Shown here one piece after another: positions 22,065 to 33,593 of a DNA stretch of 64,000 nucleotides. The DNA comes from Ceratobasidium sp. AG-K (Eukaryota; Basidiomycota; Agaricomycetes; Cantharellales; Ceratobasidiaceae), in NCBI GenBank assembly GCA_037039685.1, contig JAWNGF010000001.1:9796001-9860000 (forward strand), written 5' to 3'. Every line of letters begins with the position of its first letter. The stretch's first letter is position 1. The position numbers and the translations under genes were made by a program. The notes under the pieces are model-generated. The model was not told where the DNA came from, made no database searches, and worked only from the letters and a program-made list of their open reading frames with translations.

Positions 22065-25000
22065 TTGTCGGCGTGCAGCCTTGTATTGATTCTACCTGTA
22101 AGTCGGCGGCGCTCGGTCATGTTTGCAATACTTACTCCAGTCAGCGAGCTGGCCGTGTGTTATGCAGGCACGATCCCTCCCCCAACCTCGCATGTCCACA
22201 AGCAGGATTTTCCTGCACCAACGAGCCACACAAGGTCAAGACCACAACTCAAGAAGTAGCGGCCAGAGCAACCAAGGGGGACTTCGTAATCGAGGGGAAC
22301 ACCCAATTTTCGGGTGGGAAGGGAGGGTTCGATGGCGACAAATAGCAACGGGCGTGACCGGCATCACCAACGGACTCAGATTCTGCACTGACAACGACAA
22401 GGACAAGGAGGCAGAGCCAGAGAGCGTACCAATACCGTCAGCGCCAACCCCTCCACAGTCGACGGCCGCTGCTCCCGCGGTTGTTTTTACCAAACCACCC
22501 GAGGCGTTGGGTGTGAGGTCTAACCCAGCTTCTTGGTGGCTTCAGGGCTGACACGACCATAGACCGCAAGACCCTCGCTCGACGCGTGAGTTTTGCCGCT
22601 ATGGCTCAAGTTCAGTGAGTATCTTGTACGCGAGGTGGATTCATATATCTTATGTCCCCCAGTATGTTTGAGTCAACCGTAAATTCGGATGCGGCCGCTT
22701 CCTCTTCTTCCCCTGCCCACTCCTTGCCCACTGCCAACCCTCCTGTCCCCGAAGCTTTGACATCAAAGTGGAGCCCGGCTCCCACGCGCTGCGCCAACAG
22801 TGAAGAAATTGGTGAAGCCTCAATGGAACTCGACGGTGACAGCGAGCGCAGTATGGAGGCCGGTGATAGTTTCGGAGCCGAGGAGAAAGCATTTGATGGT
22901 GGCAAGGGTGAAGGAGAGGATAGCATGAAGTTGACGGACACCTATCAGATTGGTACCCCCTCCCGACGTCATTCCTTGGCTCCCATGGCATCCCCCCCCC
23001 CTCGACCGCAGCGTAGACCGATGAGACCTCAGTTGTGCCAGCGATATGGATGAGCAGACAGAAGAGCTGCCCAAAGACAAGGAGAAGGATAGCAAAGAGT
23101 GGTCAAGACTGGCAAGTCTATTGTCCCCCAGCGGAATAGCGAGGCTTGGGCCGAGATTCAAATCCTTACGCACGCAGGAGAGGAGCCAGACGACGATAGC
23201 CCCCCCAGCACCATGAACTCTGAGTTTTGGGGTGGATTTATTCCCGCGTCCCAGGATTCGTAGTCTGCCCCTTTCAGCTTGCAAGACACATATCCGACTT
23301 CGAGCTCCCAGCGGAGCACTACCAATCGGGACATGGGGTTGGACGATGCTCTCTCGCGCCTGCTAGCTGTCAGACAGAGCTTGGGCGCTGGGGGGGCCGA
23401 CATCCCCATTGACGACGAGGACGACAACCGCTCAAGCTCGAGCGGTGACTTTGAGGGACGATTTGATGGTGAAGACTGCACGATGGACGTGACCGCTGTC
23501 ACTGGGGGACTCAGACTCTGTGGACGAGGCCGAGGGAGAGAGCGCGCCTGCACCATCAGTGCTGGCTGCTCAACAACTGACGGCCCCTACCCCTGCCTTT
23601 GTCTTTATTGAACAGCCCAAAGCGTCTGGTGTGGCGTCCAACCCGGCTTCAAGCGCTACTCCCAACTTGCCAACATTTGCTGTAGAACCTCCTTTGCCTG
23701 CTGCCCCCGAGCCCCAGGCTCCCATTGCACCCGCCGCTCCTATCACTTTTGCTGTCCCGTCTTCTCCAAAGCCGACCGCCAAAAAACCTGCTCCCTTGTC
23801 TGCTCCCGCGCCAACATTTGCAGTCGACCCAGCACCTGGACCATCTAGCCTCGCAGCACCTTCAAATCCTCAGCCTGCTCCTTCGCCGAGAGCGCGATTG
23901 CCTCTCACCTTTGAGGTTTCCCAGTTGCCCGTGCGCCCACCTCCCGTATCGTGGAGTCCCCGCAATGCGCCAGGGCCTTTCGAGTTCAAGCTCCCGGGTG
24001 GGAGCACTCCTTGACGCTGTTCGTCTGCTGGGGGCTTGAACGTGACCTCCACCCCCCCACGCGCGACTACTCCCATCCCCACTGGAACCCCGAAGACTGT
24101 TGACGCTCCAACTCGCGCTACGTCTGCGCCTCCTACACTCAAGCGCCCTCTGGAGGAAGCCAAAGAGCAGGGGGCAGCGAGGAAGAAGCAAGCATTGGCG
24201 GCTCCCAAACCAGAGAAGAAGGGCACAGCCAAGCCACGTCGTCGGAGCTTTGCGCCTCGCATGTCCATGTCAGTCATGGGTCAGACTGGTCGCGGCGTTC
24301 AAGATCCAGCTCCTGTGGTTGAACCTTCCCCTCCCCAGGCCCCGTCTCCTCCTCCGGCTCCTGTAGCGTAGCAACCCGCACCTCAGCCTCCCTCGCCCGT
24401 CCATGAGCCTTCTGTTGCTGCACGTGCTAGCCCACCGCGTCCTACCACTCCGCTGAGCACGAACCGTCAGCGTCAGGTGCCCGCTTTGCCGAAGCCAGCG
24501 GCGTCGCTCGAGGAGATCAGAGTTGCCAGCCCACTTTGCTCTTGCGTGGGCGCAGTGAGGGCCAAGTCGCCCGCACAATGGAGAACAGGCGCGCAGAATG
24601 AATTGGAGCTCGATGATGTAAGTTGCATTGACTGCCGTGCTATATGGAAGTACTCATCTTGTTGTGTAGGTTCCTGCGATCTTGGCGAGCGACTTTTTGA
24701 AGATGACTCGCATCTTGTTTATGGATGGGCTTATGGTCAAGTGTCGCTCAACTGTCGGGTTGGGTATCCTCGGTCGCAAGCAGAGAAGCGAGAACCAGCC
24801 TGTCCCTGGCGTAGCGGGTAACATTACTGCAATGACTGTTGGTGTCCCACAGCTCGAGACGTTTAACTATGTGAGTAGACCGGAGGACACGGAGATTCTA
24901 CAGCTTGACTAACTTCATCCGAATAGGCAAGCACAGAGCTTAAAGAGTACATCTCAAATGGCAAAAAGGCGATCCGTATCCTCGAAGACGACCTGGATGC

Positions 25001-25580
25001 GAATAACCTGTACTTGTTTAAGGAGTACTCGGCGAGTGGGGAGGATGATTGTCGTGCGATCACGGTTTGTCGTTCTTGTCTGCAATCCCAACTGAGACTG
25101 ACACATTGCCTTATAGGAAACCTTGGGGGCCACAAGGAAGCTATGCGCATGCGTTCCAAGATGTCCTGGTACAAGTGGAGGTATAACTTCGTCACTGATA
25201 TGCAAGCTGCTTCTGATAGCCAGACGAAACTACTTTAACACGTAAGTTTGACTCTTGATTTTCTACACAATGTTTTAATGGGTCTCCTGCAGGATGTGGC
25301 GTCGTTGCGAGTGACTGGCAACCAACTTACGGAGCCCATCATGTCCCTGCAAGAGGAACACGTGAAGCTCAAGGCCCAGCTTGCAGTGGAGCGCGTTCCA
25401 GTTGAAGCACTGAAGGATTGCAATCCGGAACCCATGAGCGAACTCATGACTGGAATAACAGGACAAGAGTAAGCCACTTCTTCAGCCCTGCTTCAGGCCT
25501 GGTCTGATTGTCCGGGACAGTTTCTCGTCAGATTGCCACGTTAAACCTTGAAGAACGTGCGCATACAACTGATGAAGCTC
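22065..25580 (+). CDS. Pro/Ala-rich low-complexity protein gene, transposon cargo (exon structure uncertain)
   Basis: I do not recognise this gene. The middle (about 23560-24370) encodes a disordered stretch rich in Pro, Ala and Ser (APTPAFVFIEQPKASG, then LTFEVSQLPVRPPP) followed by a basic segment (GTAKPRRRSFAPRMSMSVMG). The 3' part has well-formed introns near 24619-24668, 24871-24926 and 25062-25117. Its exons read VPAILASDFLKMTRILFMDG, VPQLETFNY and LKEYISNGKKAIRILEDDL, and the gene ends in a probable coiled-coil (LTEPIMSLQEEHVKLKAQL). An internal duplication links 22345-22530 with 23480-23665 (both read roughly GLR-C..., then FTKPPEALGVRSNPAS versus FIEQPKASGVASNPAS). Start, stop and the 22.1-23.5 kb exons are not certain. 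Being between the other cargo genes and in the same element, it is a candidate accessory protein. Confidence 0.4.
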
Positions 25581-26032
25581 CCTCGACAAGCATGTTAGTT
25601 TATTGAATGTAGTTACCTTGTAGTCTAGCCTAGGTAGATTGTGGAATAAATACATTGCATCTAATATACTATTAGACAGAGCCCAACTTGAAACACACTG
25701 CAGGCAAATTGAGGCGTGAATAGCTGTGCGTTTGGCACATCAGGTAGTGGTGGTGCTTGTGGGCTGGTCAGCGCATTGATGGGGTGCAAAATAGGTATGG
25801 ATTATGTCTATCAGGACGCCAACAACCAAATCGCAAAAGCATAAACAGAACCTATAGTAACGATGATTATGAAACGCAATTGGCCATCCCAATCGGTCTG
25901 GTTTGGCCTCTTGCAGTGCAACATTAAAACTCCAGACGAAGGCGCAATGGAAAGGAAAGTAAGCGAGAATATTATTGGGGGTGCAAAAGAAGTAGCAGTA
26001 GGTCACAAAGGAACGTTGGGGAAACAAAACAG

Positions 26033-28813
26033 TTACTCGACAACAATATCATCAGGGAGAACAATGTCGCCAGGCTTGAAGTACTCGCAAAGATGTTCCC
26101 TTCGCATTGATGCTGTTGTGGGAAATCTAGGTACGTCTCTGGGACATTTCCACCAGCAAAGAGGATTCCTAAATCACTGCAATCACATATGTAACCATTA
26201 GTGCATTGTACTCATGTTATAGTAGAACTTACGGGTTGGTGATCATCTGCGGGTCAGTGAGAATAATTTGGCCTGTGTTCGCATCAACGCCACCTGGATT
26301 CAACGTCTCAGCAGTTGGCATTATACTCCACTTTGGGCACGTACCTTGCCAATCCGAACAGAATGCCCGACCCTTTGTGATAATCCATTGGATGTGCTGC
26401 GCAAAAGCGCAGAATTGCGCAGGATCCTTGCATACGTGCCCAGCAGGGAAAACACATGGTATCGCGGATGCGTTACCTAGAAGCCAAACAAACGTCAAGG
26501 ATGAAGGAATCAGTTCCTCGACTAGAAACGTGCCATGAAGAGCTTCAGAAGCCTTCTTCCCGGGATGGATTGACTTGGCAAGGCCCACGTTTACAAAGCG
26601 CATGCATGGAATTGCTGGAGCCTCATAATCGGCCAACGCGGAGGTCTTCTGCTCCTCAATAAAGGAGTAGACACCAGTGAGCAGAGCATCAGCCCATTGC
26701 CAGGTCACGGCTTCCGTAAGAAGTAGCCGTAGCTCCTCGGGAACATGGTATCGTGTCGTTGTACCTGGTCGGTTTGCGTCGGTCTGAAAGGGTCGCTTAA
26801 GGGCAACAATCATTGTTGCCTTGTTGCTGCTTGGCCAGAGTGGGGCGCATAAAGAGATTTGACCTTTGAAGCAGTGCTTGAATCGACCTGTCCCAAGAAG
26901 ATTCCTGATGTTGTACGCCACAGTGCCATTATTGACAGCTGTAACATCGTCCATAAGCTCTGGAATAGGTGGCACATTGTAGAGATCCTCGTAAAGGACT
27001 TTGGGGATCGCGTAGAACTGAATCATGTCGGATTTGGATCCTGGTACAATTTCGATAAAATCAGCTTCTTGACGAAGACCCGTGTTACGCGAAAGAAACA
27101 AAACAAGGACAATGTGGAGATAAAACATACCATTTGACTGACTAATATTTATCTGCTGGGCATGCTTACGAAGTGCACCATCCACTCGAGAGCTGGATTG
27201 GATAACACGAGATGCAGCAGACAGCGAGAAAGCCGGTTGAGTACGCTTGTGTGGTGGTGAATTTGGTGGGGAAGTGGGAGACAGCTGACATTGACGGATC
27301 ATGAAATCATGTAGCCAAGTCACCAAGAAAGCACAACATACCGGAAGCGCTCGCTTTTTGCCTTTTGACTTTGGCGTGATTGGCTCCAGTTGTGCTGAGT
27401 GCAAAGGTTCGTGATTCCTCCGGGGTGTAGCAACACTAACTGAGAGTGCTCGGTTTGGGGTGGTTGAAGTAATTACGGTCATTGGAAGGTCGGTACAGGT
27501 ATACGCACGCGCCATGGAGTTGAGCAATCCGTTGTCGGCACTACTATTGTTTTGATCAGCTCTTTGCAGGGTTACAGGGGTCGAGCTTGCTGTAATCTGT
27601 GGCTCCTGGTTGATCTACATTACGAAAAACAATCAAGCTTGGTTCAAATAATTGTGAGCCACGTACCAATGCTTTTTGAGTTGTGATATGCTCGTCAACA
27701 ACTTCGTACATTGCGCTATCCAGGACTAGAACCACCTTCACACTTTGATGGTGTTTGAATCGACCAGTGCCCTTGACGGTGTTGGCAAGACAGAGGCGGT
27801 AAATTGCTTCAGATTCGGGGAAGTCGCGTACAAGGTCAACGTTCGTCTTGGCAAGGCGCAGAGTAAAAATCTCATCCTCAAAGGGATAGTTTACCGTTGC
27901 CTTTGCCCAATGCTCAGCCGCATGATCCATAACAAGCTCCTTGAGTTGTGGGCCAGTCAAGTGGGCATCAACGTTGGAGATACCATCCAACGGAATCCGC
28001 TGAGGGTGTATATTTCAGTACTGGCAATACAACTACTGACGGCATACTCGACTCACAAAGATTGGCCTGCTCTGCTTTCCAAACTGTGCTTCAACTGAGT
28101 AGCTTATAACACAAACTTCAAGTGCCCTAGGGTCAGAAGCCAACCGAAGCTGACGAGTTCGGGCATTCATTGGAGCATAATGGGCATGAACAGGGAGATA
28201 CCCTCTCTGTGACGATGGCTCGGAGCCTGGCACATATGTTGATGGTCCCTGAATAAACCGTGAGGATGACACACGAGCTGGAGAATATATGCCCGGTATG
28301 GCCAAAACTTGAGGTTTGAGGAGATCTATTAACGATGAGAGGTCCAATGAGCAAGGGAATTGCCAAGTTCAACATGGGCCAAGAAACCAGCTTACCGCCA
28401 CGCTGGCTGGCACTGGAGGCCGCCCGAATTACAACTGGATCAACAGCATGCAGATGCGGGCCTTTGTATTGTATTCAGCTGACAACTCAGTCACCCATTC
28501 TATCAAATAAAAACATACCATGACTCTGAGTGGGTGACGCGATCTGTCTTGAGCTTGGAGTAATTTGTCGCAGCTTGGTCCCCGGCTTCTGATCAACATA
28601 TGCTTTACAGTGTTCGCATAGAATGTAGAGCTTGTTCGTATTACTGCCTCCAACTGGGAATGAGGGCTGGCCTGGGTGTATCGTTGGCCCTGCAGGGTTT
28701 TTACATCCTGTTGGGTACTGGCATATCTGGGCTGTTGGTGGGGCTGGAGCACTGAACTCAGCAACTACCTCATAACCATGAGGAATAGGCGCAGCGTGAG
28801 GGACCTGGTTCAT
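26033..28813 (-). CDS. Alpha-type (MHCK/eEF2K) protein kinase, transposon cargo
   Basis: The alpha-kinase fold is an atypical Ser/Thr kinase family. I start at the ATG at 28813 (MNQVPHAAPIPHGYEVV). An N-terminal Cys-containing segment (CQYPTGCKNPAG ... LYILCEHCKAYVD) may bind zinc. A middle region (VRDFPESEAIYRLCLANTV, GTGRFKHHQSVKVVLV) joins, through an intron near 27610-27663, a Ser/Pro-rich linker. The kinase core follows: NLLGTGRFKHCFKG (Gly-rich loop), MIVALKRPFQ (Lys), GTFLVEELIPSS, CAFAQHIQWIITKGRAFCSD and GQIILTDPQMITNP, then DLGILFAGGNVPETYLDF after an intron near 26180-26235. At 26089-26091 the frame slips by one base: the family's C-terminal Cys motif (CEGNIF-C-EYF) is only read with one extra A. 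The conserved frame stops at 26033; otherwise translation runs to about 25977. Confidence 0.72.
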
Positions 28814-29003
28814 GGTTGTAGCGGACGACAAAGACAGGATGCAACATTGTTTGTATTTGTTATAACTAGTTCAACTGACAGCTGATTTGCTTTTCTGAAA
28901 AGGCAATTTACCTTGAGTTGTCGCTCCAAGTAACTGACCTGCATAGCATTGAGAGGCAGTCTAGGATTTCTTGGTTGCCATAAATACATTGCCTCCTACA
29001 TGT

Positions 29004-30731
29004 TTACCAATCACATCCAGGCCCATTCCCCTCTATATCCTCATCCCCACTCAGCTCACCAATATCAAGTTCGCCCATAGCATCAATGTCATCCAGCCCA
29101 TTCGCAACGTTGTTCCACTCCTCAACTGGCCCAAGGAGCTGGAGGTCGTAACCCCACATATTACCACGGGCAGCGCCAGTATCCGATTGCTCCAGCAGCA
29201 TTTGATACAAGTTTCCTTGGTATAGAACCTGCTGCTGGCCAAGCATACTGAGCTCGTAGTTCACAAAATGCGCAACAATACCCTGATAATAGAACCACGC
29301 ATTCGCCCTCTCGATTGGCTCGCCCCCAACCGCCTGGTGAAGTTTGTTGACATGTTCAGCAAATTCGTGTGGGAGGAACTCAAAAACAGGGTCATTGGGC
29401 GGTGCGTACAGCTGGCGGACGTGGCTCAGCGCCTCAGGAGGGACTGGAATCTTTGAAAGTGTCAGGGAGTTAGACGTATAGGGAAAGTGTTGGGCACAGA
29501 CAGATAACCACTCACACAAAAATCCTTGGCACCATACTTCTCCGGCCATTCATAAATGTTAAGTGGTGCGTCATTTGGGAGCACTGACTTCCGGCTCGAG
29601 CGGCGTGGACTTGAATTGACTAGGGTCATGTACAAGTCAAGTTCACGTTGGATAAGTGGCATAAATATGAAGCGAAAAACAAGGCTATGGAGGAAGAGTT
29701 AAATCCAGTACCAATATAATAGGCCATCTATGTTACTTACAATTGTACATGAATGTGCGGGTCATAAATACCTTGCTCCACACCTTGTGAGAGTAACTCG
29801 GTAATGGCGGGAGCAAAACGCCGACGAAGGCCTGCCCATGCGACCTCTGGTTTCTTGTTACCATGTTTCTTGGAGTGAATATGCTGCATCGTTCCCTGTA
29901 GACTTGGATCCAACATTTGGCGGAGGGTGCTCTGCGCATTGGCAATGCCGTAGTTCTCTGTACCAGGGTCACTCTGTGTGAGCATTGGCATGCCTTCAAG
30001 GCATATTCGTAAGTAGTTCTGAGAAGAAAGATTATAATAACTCACCTTGGTGACCAGCGCGTTCAATTGCATCTAGGAAGTATCCACATATTAACCGAGG
30101 GTTAGAATTTGTCCACCAGACGTTCATCCAAATTATGAGCCCGCTGTAATTATCGACGCAGACATGCAACCAGAGGCCATAAAACTTCCATTTGTCGTGT
30201 TGGTCAACGGCCCAGATCTCATTTACACCAGCGCAAATGAACGGCTTTCGAGGAATGACTTGTGACTGACGTGCGAGAACCTTCTCGGGCTCGTGAAGCC
30301 GAGACCACTCCTGAATTACAGAGCTGAACGAGGTGATGAGAAAGTCAGATTGCAACTCAGGAGAACACTCACCGTGGAACACGAAGATTTCCACCGAGAC
30401 TTTCCACTCGAAGCAGATGTCGTGTGTCAGATACACCCGAGTTGGGATGGCGCTCACGTAGGTCCATCATCACTGGATGGAGTGTCTCTACTGAGTGGTT
30501 CTGTTGGCGAACGCCCAGGAGACCTAAATCCTTTCGTAGCTTTCGGAACGATTGGTAACTGAGATTTCGGGAATTCAAATGGAGATACCACAGTCCAGCA
30601 ACGCAAAGAACTAACCTTAAACTATAGCGGCTAGTATCAATATGTTTCTGAAGGAGGCGTTCATGGATTTCCTTATCTCGGAGCCCACGAGACCAATATT
30701 CTCGGATGAGTGTCTCTAACTCAGGGGTCAT
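29004..30731 (-). CDS. Integrase-core (DDE) transposase of the 14-kb element
   Basis: The likely transposase. I start at the ATG at 30731 (MTPELETLIREYWSRGLRDK), which opens a helix-turn-helix-like N-terminus. Five GT-AG introns then join clean exons: SYQSFRKLRKDLGLLGVRQQ, EWSRLHEPEKVLARQ, VNEIWAVDQHDKWKFYGLWL (first catalytic Asp), VDNYSGLIIWMNVWWTNSNP, MPMLTQSDPGTENYGIANAQ (second Asp), GNKKPEVAWAGLRRRFAP (Glu), LVFRFIFMPLIQRELDLY and a C-terminus with YAPPNDPVFEFLPHEF ending in an acidic tail at 29004. Basidiomycete genomes contain many proteins with this integrase core and the D-Q-H-D-K-W and VWWTN motifs. All exons are open, so the protein may be active. It reads towards the alpha-kinase gene and lies near the right TIR. 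Confidence 0.85.
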
Positions 30732-31139
30732 CTCGGCTGATACAGATGTTTGACCAGCAATAAGCAATCAGGCCAACTGACTAGCATTCATACGCACGGA
30801 GCTTTCGTGGGCCAACCACCTTTGTGCCAAGGGGTGGCATGACGATAGTAATGCTTGGTTGTAGCTGGGATTGGTAGGATGCGAGTGAAAAAAACGAAAA
30901 AAAAAAACAAACCAAAGTGTCACCAGCTGCCATTTTTTATACGTAAGTCCAGGAACGTTTCAAATCATACCCAAACATAACAATCACATACTAATAGTGG
31001 CGCATATATACACTCTCAACAAGCTCGACATAGTGGAAAGAATCAACTACGTGCGCTTGCAACAAATTCCAAGTTCATGGGGTTTCATCATCGTGACGAC
31101 GCTCTCTCCGGACTCTGGCAGACTTGCGAGGGCCAGCAG
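30732..31139. other. Spacer between transposase start and right TIR
   Basis: About 400 bp containing the transposase promoter region. There is an A-rich run near 30885-30910 on the plus strand. No gene seen. Confidence 0.5.
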
Positions 31140-31596
31140 ATGCGCACGAGTCATTGCGAGTGAATTCAGCCCGAGCTCACGAGTTCCGACGCGTGCTTAT
31201 GAGTACTCAGGAGTCCGGCGCAAAACTCCTTGTCATTGTGGGCGCTTGAGAGCCCTACCCAGCAGTGTGTAGTAGAAGTTATATTTGTGTTATATACATA
31301 TCTGCCTGTTCACAAGCAGGGCTCCCTAAACATATTCAACAATGCAAACACAAACGGCTTCAACAAGCGAGGAGGTGTCCGGGGCTGTGGGGCTAGACAG
31401 GGTCTCGCCGGGCGGAGATTAGGATCTTCCGACTAGTGTCACACTAGTGCGCCACTAGTGGATGCATTATTTTGACCCTACAGAGACCCCGGCGACCGCT
31501 TGACACGCTAGCGGAAGTATCACTCACGTGGTCTAACTGCATCCGCATCCGTCGGTTTGTGCCGGATCAAAACGAGTATCACTCCGGCTTGCACTA
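31140..31596 (-). repeat. Right terminal inverted repeat of the 14-kb element
   Basis: Reverse complement of the left repeat at 17586-18039, with the outer 190 bp identical and the inner part diverged by substitutions and small indels. It carries the same three-fold ACTAGT cluster near 31429-31461 and ends CCGGCTTGCACTA against the CGTTTC duplication. Confidence 0.93.
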
Positions 31597-32790
31597 CGTT
31601 TCAAACGCTCGAAGGACTCGCGGATCACCTTGACCATGTTTACTGTTTTAATACATGTGGTCTGGACCAAGGGAGCTCCCGCGACCGATTGTGGAAAAAT
31701 CGCTTCCCCTCTTGGGCAACGCGTGAAGGGGTGTGTAATTCAGGCCCGTTCGGAGCCACAACAGAACTTGAATAGCGATGCAGATATCAAAGTACTTCAG
31801 GAGGCACTGGAGGTGTGTGCTTCATGATTGTTTCCATTTTTGTCTCAAACTACAGCATTTACATATGGTACCCCTACTTTGCCTGACCTCCCCCACAAGA
31901 TCTGCTTACGAACTCCTGAAGGAAACAGCACCTGTCTTTCGCCGCGTATGTCCCGAGCCGCCAAGCGAACCAATTAATCTCCCAAGCAAGTCTACCGACT
32001 CAGATGTCAGCCTCCGTCATTTTACGATCATTGACGTGATGCTGAGTATGGCCTTTGGTCGCCCGACTCTTACGCCGATTACGGGTTTCCTGGAGGCTAC
32101 AATGCTTTCGCAACCAAACTCCAGGGGCTAGCGTGGTTACATGGCGTACTCGATCATATCGCGTTTTTGGTTGCTCGAATCAACATGTTGCGCACAATGA
32201 GGGTGGGCCCAAAGCCGCTTCTGAGACGATAGTTGAATTGGCGGAAGAGTTGCGGGAATTTAAGCCCCAAGTCGGTGATTCGGAGTACGCATTTCTCAAG
32301 GTCACCTGCTTGGTGGTCCAAGAAAGCTGGAGGCTTGTGGTGTTTGTATTTCAATACACGGTACGTTATATATATCGGGAATTTTAATTGATTTGAACCA
32401 AGGGACTGGCCGGTGCGAACGCAAATGACCCCGGGGTTGTGAAAGTTGACAAGAACTATGTTCGCTTGCTCGAGAGGGCTGCGCCTGGATGAACTCCTGA
32501 TGGGTTTTTAGTGAATCTGACTGCTTACGTATGTTTTTACTTGGACACGCGTCGCCTCAACCTGACTGTATGCACAGCTGGGCGTTGCTACACAGGATCA
32601 AAATAACCGGGAAATTATTCGCCGATGGTTGCTCGGAGTGCGAGAACGCGGCACTCCTGGAACATTTGGTAGCGACGTGTTGTTAGTCTTGGACGACATA
32701 TGAGCTCGCTCAGGTGAAGAGGGGCGGCCGTCCGTGTAGGAGAATTTACATATTGCGTACACGAAAGTTCTAGATGATGCCAGAGCGTCC
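31597..32790 (+). pseudogene. Zn(2)Cys(6) regulator family copy 3, right part
   Basis: This continues the gene cut at 17585. It reads FKRSKDSRITLTMF, VWTKGAPATD, LTSPTRSAYELLKETAPVFR, SLRHFTIIDVMLSMAFGRP and AEELREFKPQVGDSEYAFLK. Independent damage shows it is dead: a frameshift near 32075 after FGRPTL, another near 32200, and a TGG-to-TGA change at 32700-32702 in the last exon where copy 2 has NNIWARS. Some of the damage lies over 1 kb from the insertion, so it does not depend on it. Confidence 0.85.
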
Positions 32791-33593
32791 GGTTAATGCA
32801 CCTGCGCTTGGGCAGCGCGACTTTCTACCATCAATCCCTCGGCCATTTGTACAATATAGCTATTTGCTCTCATTTCATGTATATCACGCCTATACGTAGT
32901 CTCTTGGTTAGTAAACCAGCCTATGGCTCCCGGAGCGGGGTGACCACATGGGTTATTAGGTAATGGCAAACCTAGTTTCAGCCTGCGGTGAAAGGTGCCC
33001 GGTTACCCTCTAATTCTGGTACAGTAATAACGGCCAACAATTCATCCATTCGATTTAACGTTGTTCTTTCAAGAATTGGTCCAAGTAGGGTTGTGTTCCT
33101 CGGTCGTCTGAGGCCACCAGATTTGGTATGTGTACGTTGTAAACCGACATCGACACAGTTAATATGAATCGTGCTTGCAGCCAAAGCTTGAGCTCCACAA
33201 CGAGCCGGACTCAGCCTAATGTGCCCGACTCTGAATGACTCAGAGCCGGTGATGTGTGACCGAGGGTTTGCTATCGTGTCTCAACCTCAAAACGACGAAT
33301 TGGTAATGTAACTGCAACCGAGCTGAGTGCGGCTAAGGAGAAATGCACTCATGACGGGTTAGAACTCCATGGATGCACTTAATGCCGTATCATTTTGAGA
33401 TGGGATATGTATGGATATTTGTACAAGAAGGGGTGCGCAATGATCGATCACAGCACCGACAAGCGACCTGATCAATCCTTGGATATGCCACGTGACCGGA
33501 TGAAAATGCAACTCAGCCACGCCCTCGGCGGCAATCGCGGGGGTTTCCTGCGTATATTTTCTTGGTCATTGGTCTGCCTACGACGACTGCGTC
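32791..33593. promoter_or_regulatory. Intergenic; promoter of Zn-cluster copy 4
   Basis: No gene seen. CACGTGACCGG is at 33489-33499, 105 bp before the ATG of copy 4, matching the spacing in copies 1 and 2. Confidence 0.5.

Larger units (their letters stand above)
17586..31596. mobile_element. 14-kb cargo-carrying TIR DNA transposon with integrase-core transposase
   Basis: The element begins TAGTGCAAGCCGGAGTGATA and ends with its reverse complement. It is flanked on both sides by CGTTTC (17580-17585 and 31597-31602), a 6-bp target duplication. With the element and one CGTTTC removed, the host reading frame continues ...ASRF-KRSKDS..., matching FKRSKDS in paralogous copy 2; this fixes both ends to the base. 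Gene order inside: TIR, TET/JBP-like dioxygenase (+), degenerate repeats, Pro/Ala-rich gene (+), alpha-kinase (-), DDE transposase (-), TIR. The outer 190 bp of the two inverted repeats are identical, which argues for recent movement. The superfamily is not assigned: the transposase is integrase-like, not KDZ or CACTA. Confidence 0.92.

Noticed and set aside
17586..31596. CACTA-type (En/Spm) transposon, because the ends read TAGTG...CACTA
   Set aside because: CACTA elements run CACTA...TAGTG with 3-bp duplications; here the order is reversed, the duplication is 6 bp and the transposase is integrase-like.
17586..31596. KDZ transposon or Starship
   Set aside because: No Kyakuja/Dileera/Zisupton-type transposase and no DUF3435 tyrosine recombinase are seen; the only recombinase is a DDE integrase-core protein, and there are long TIRs.
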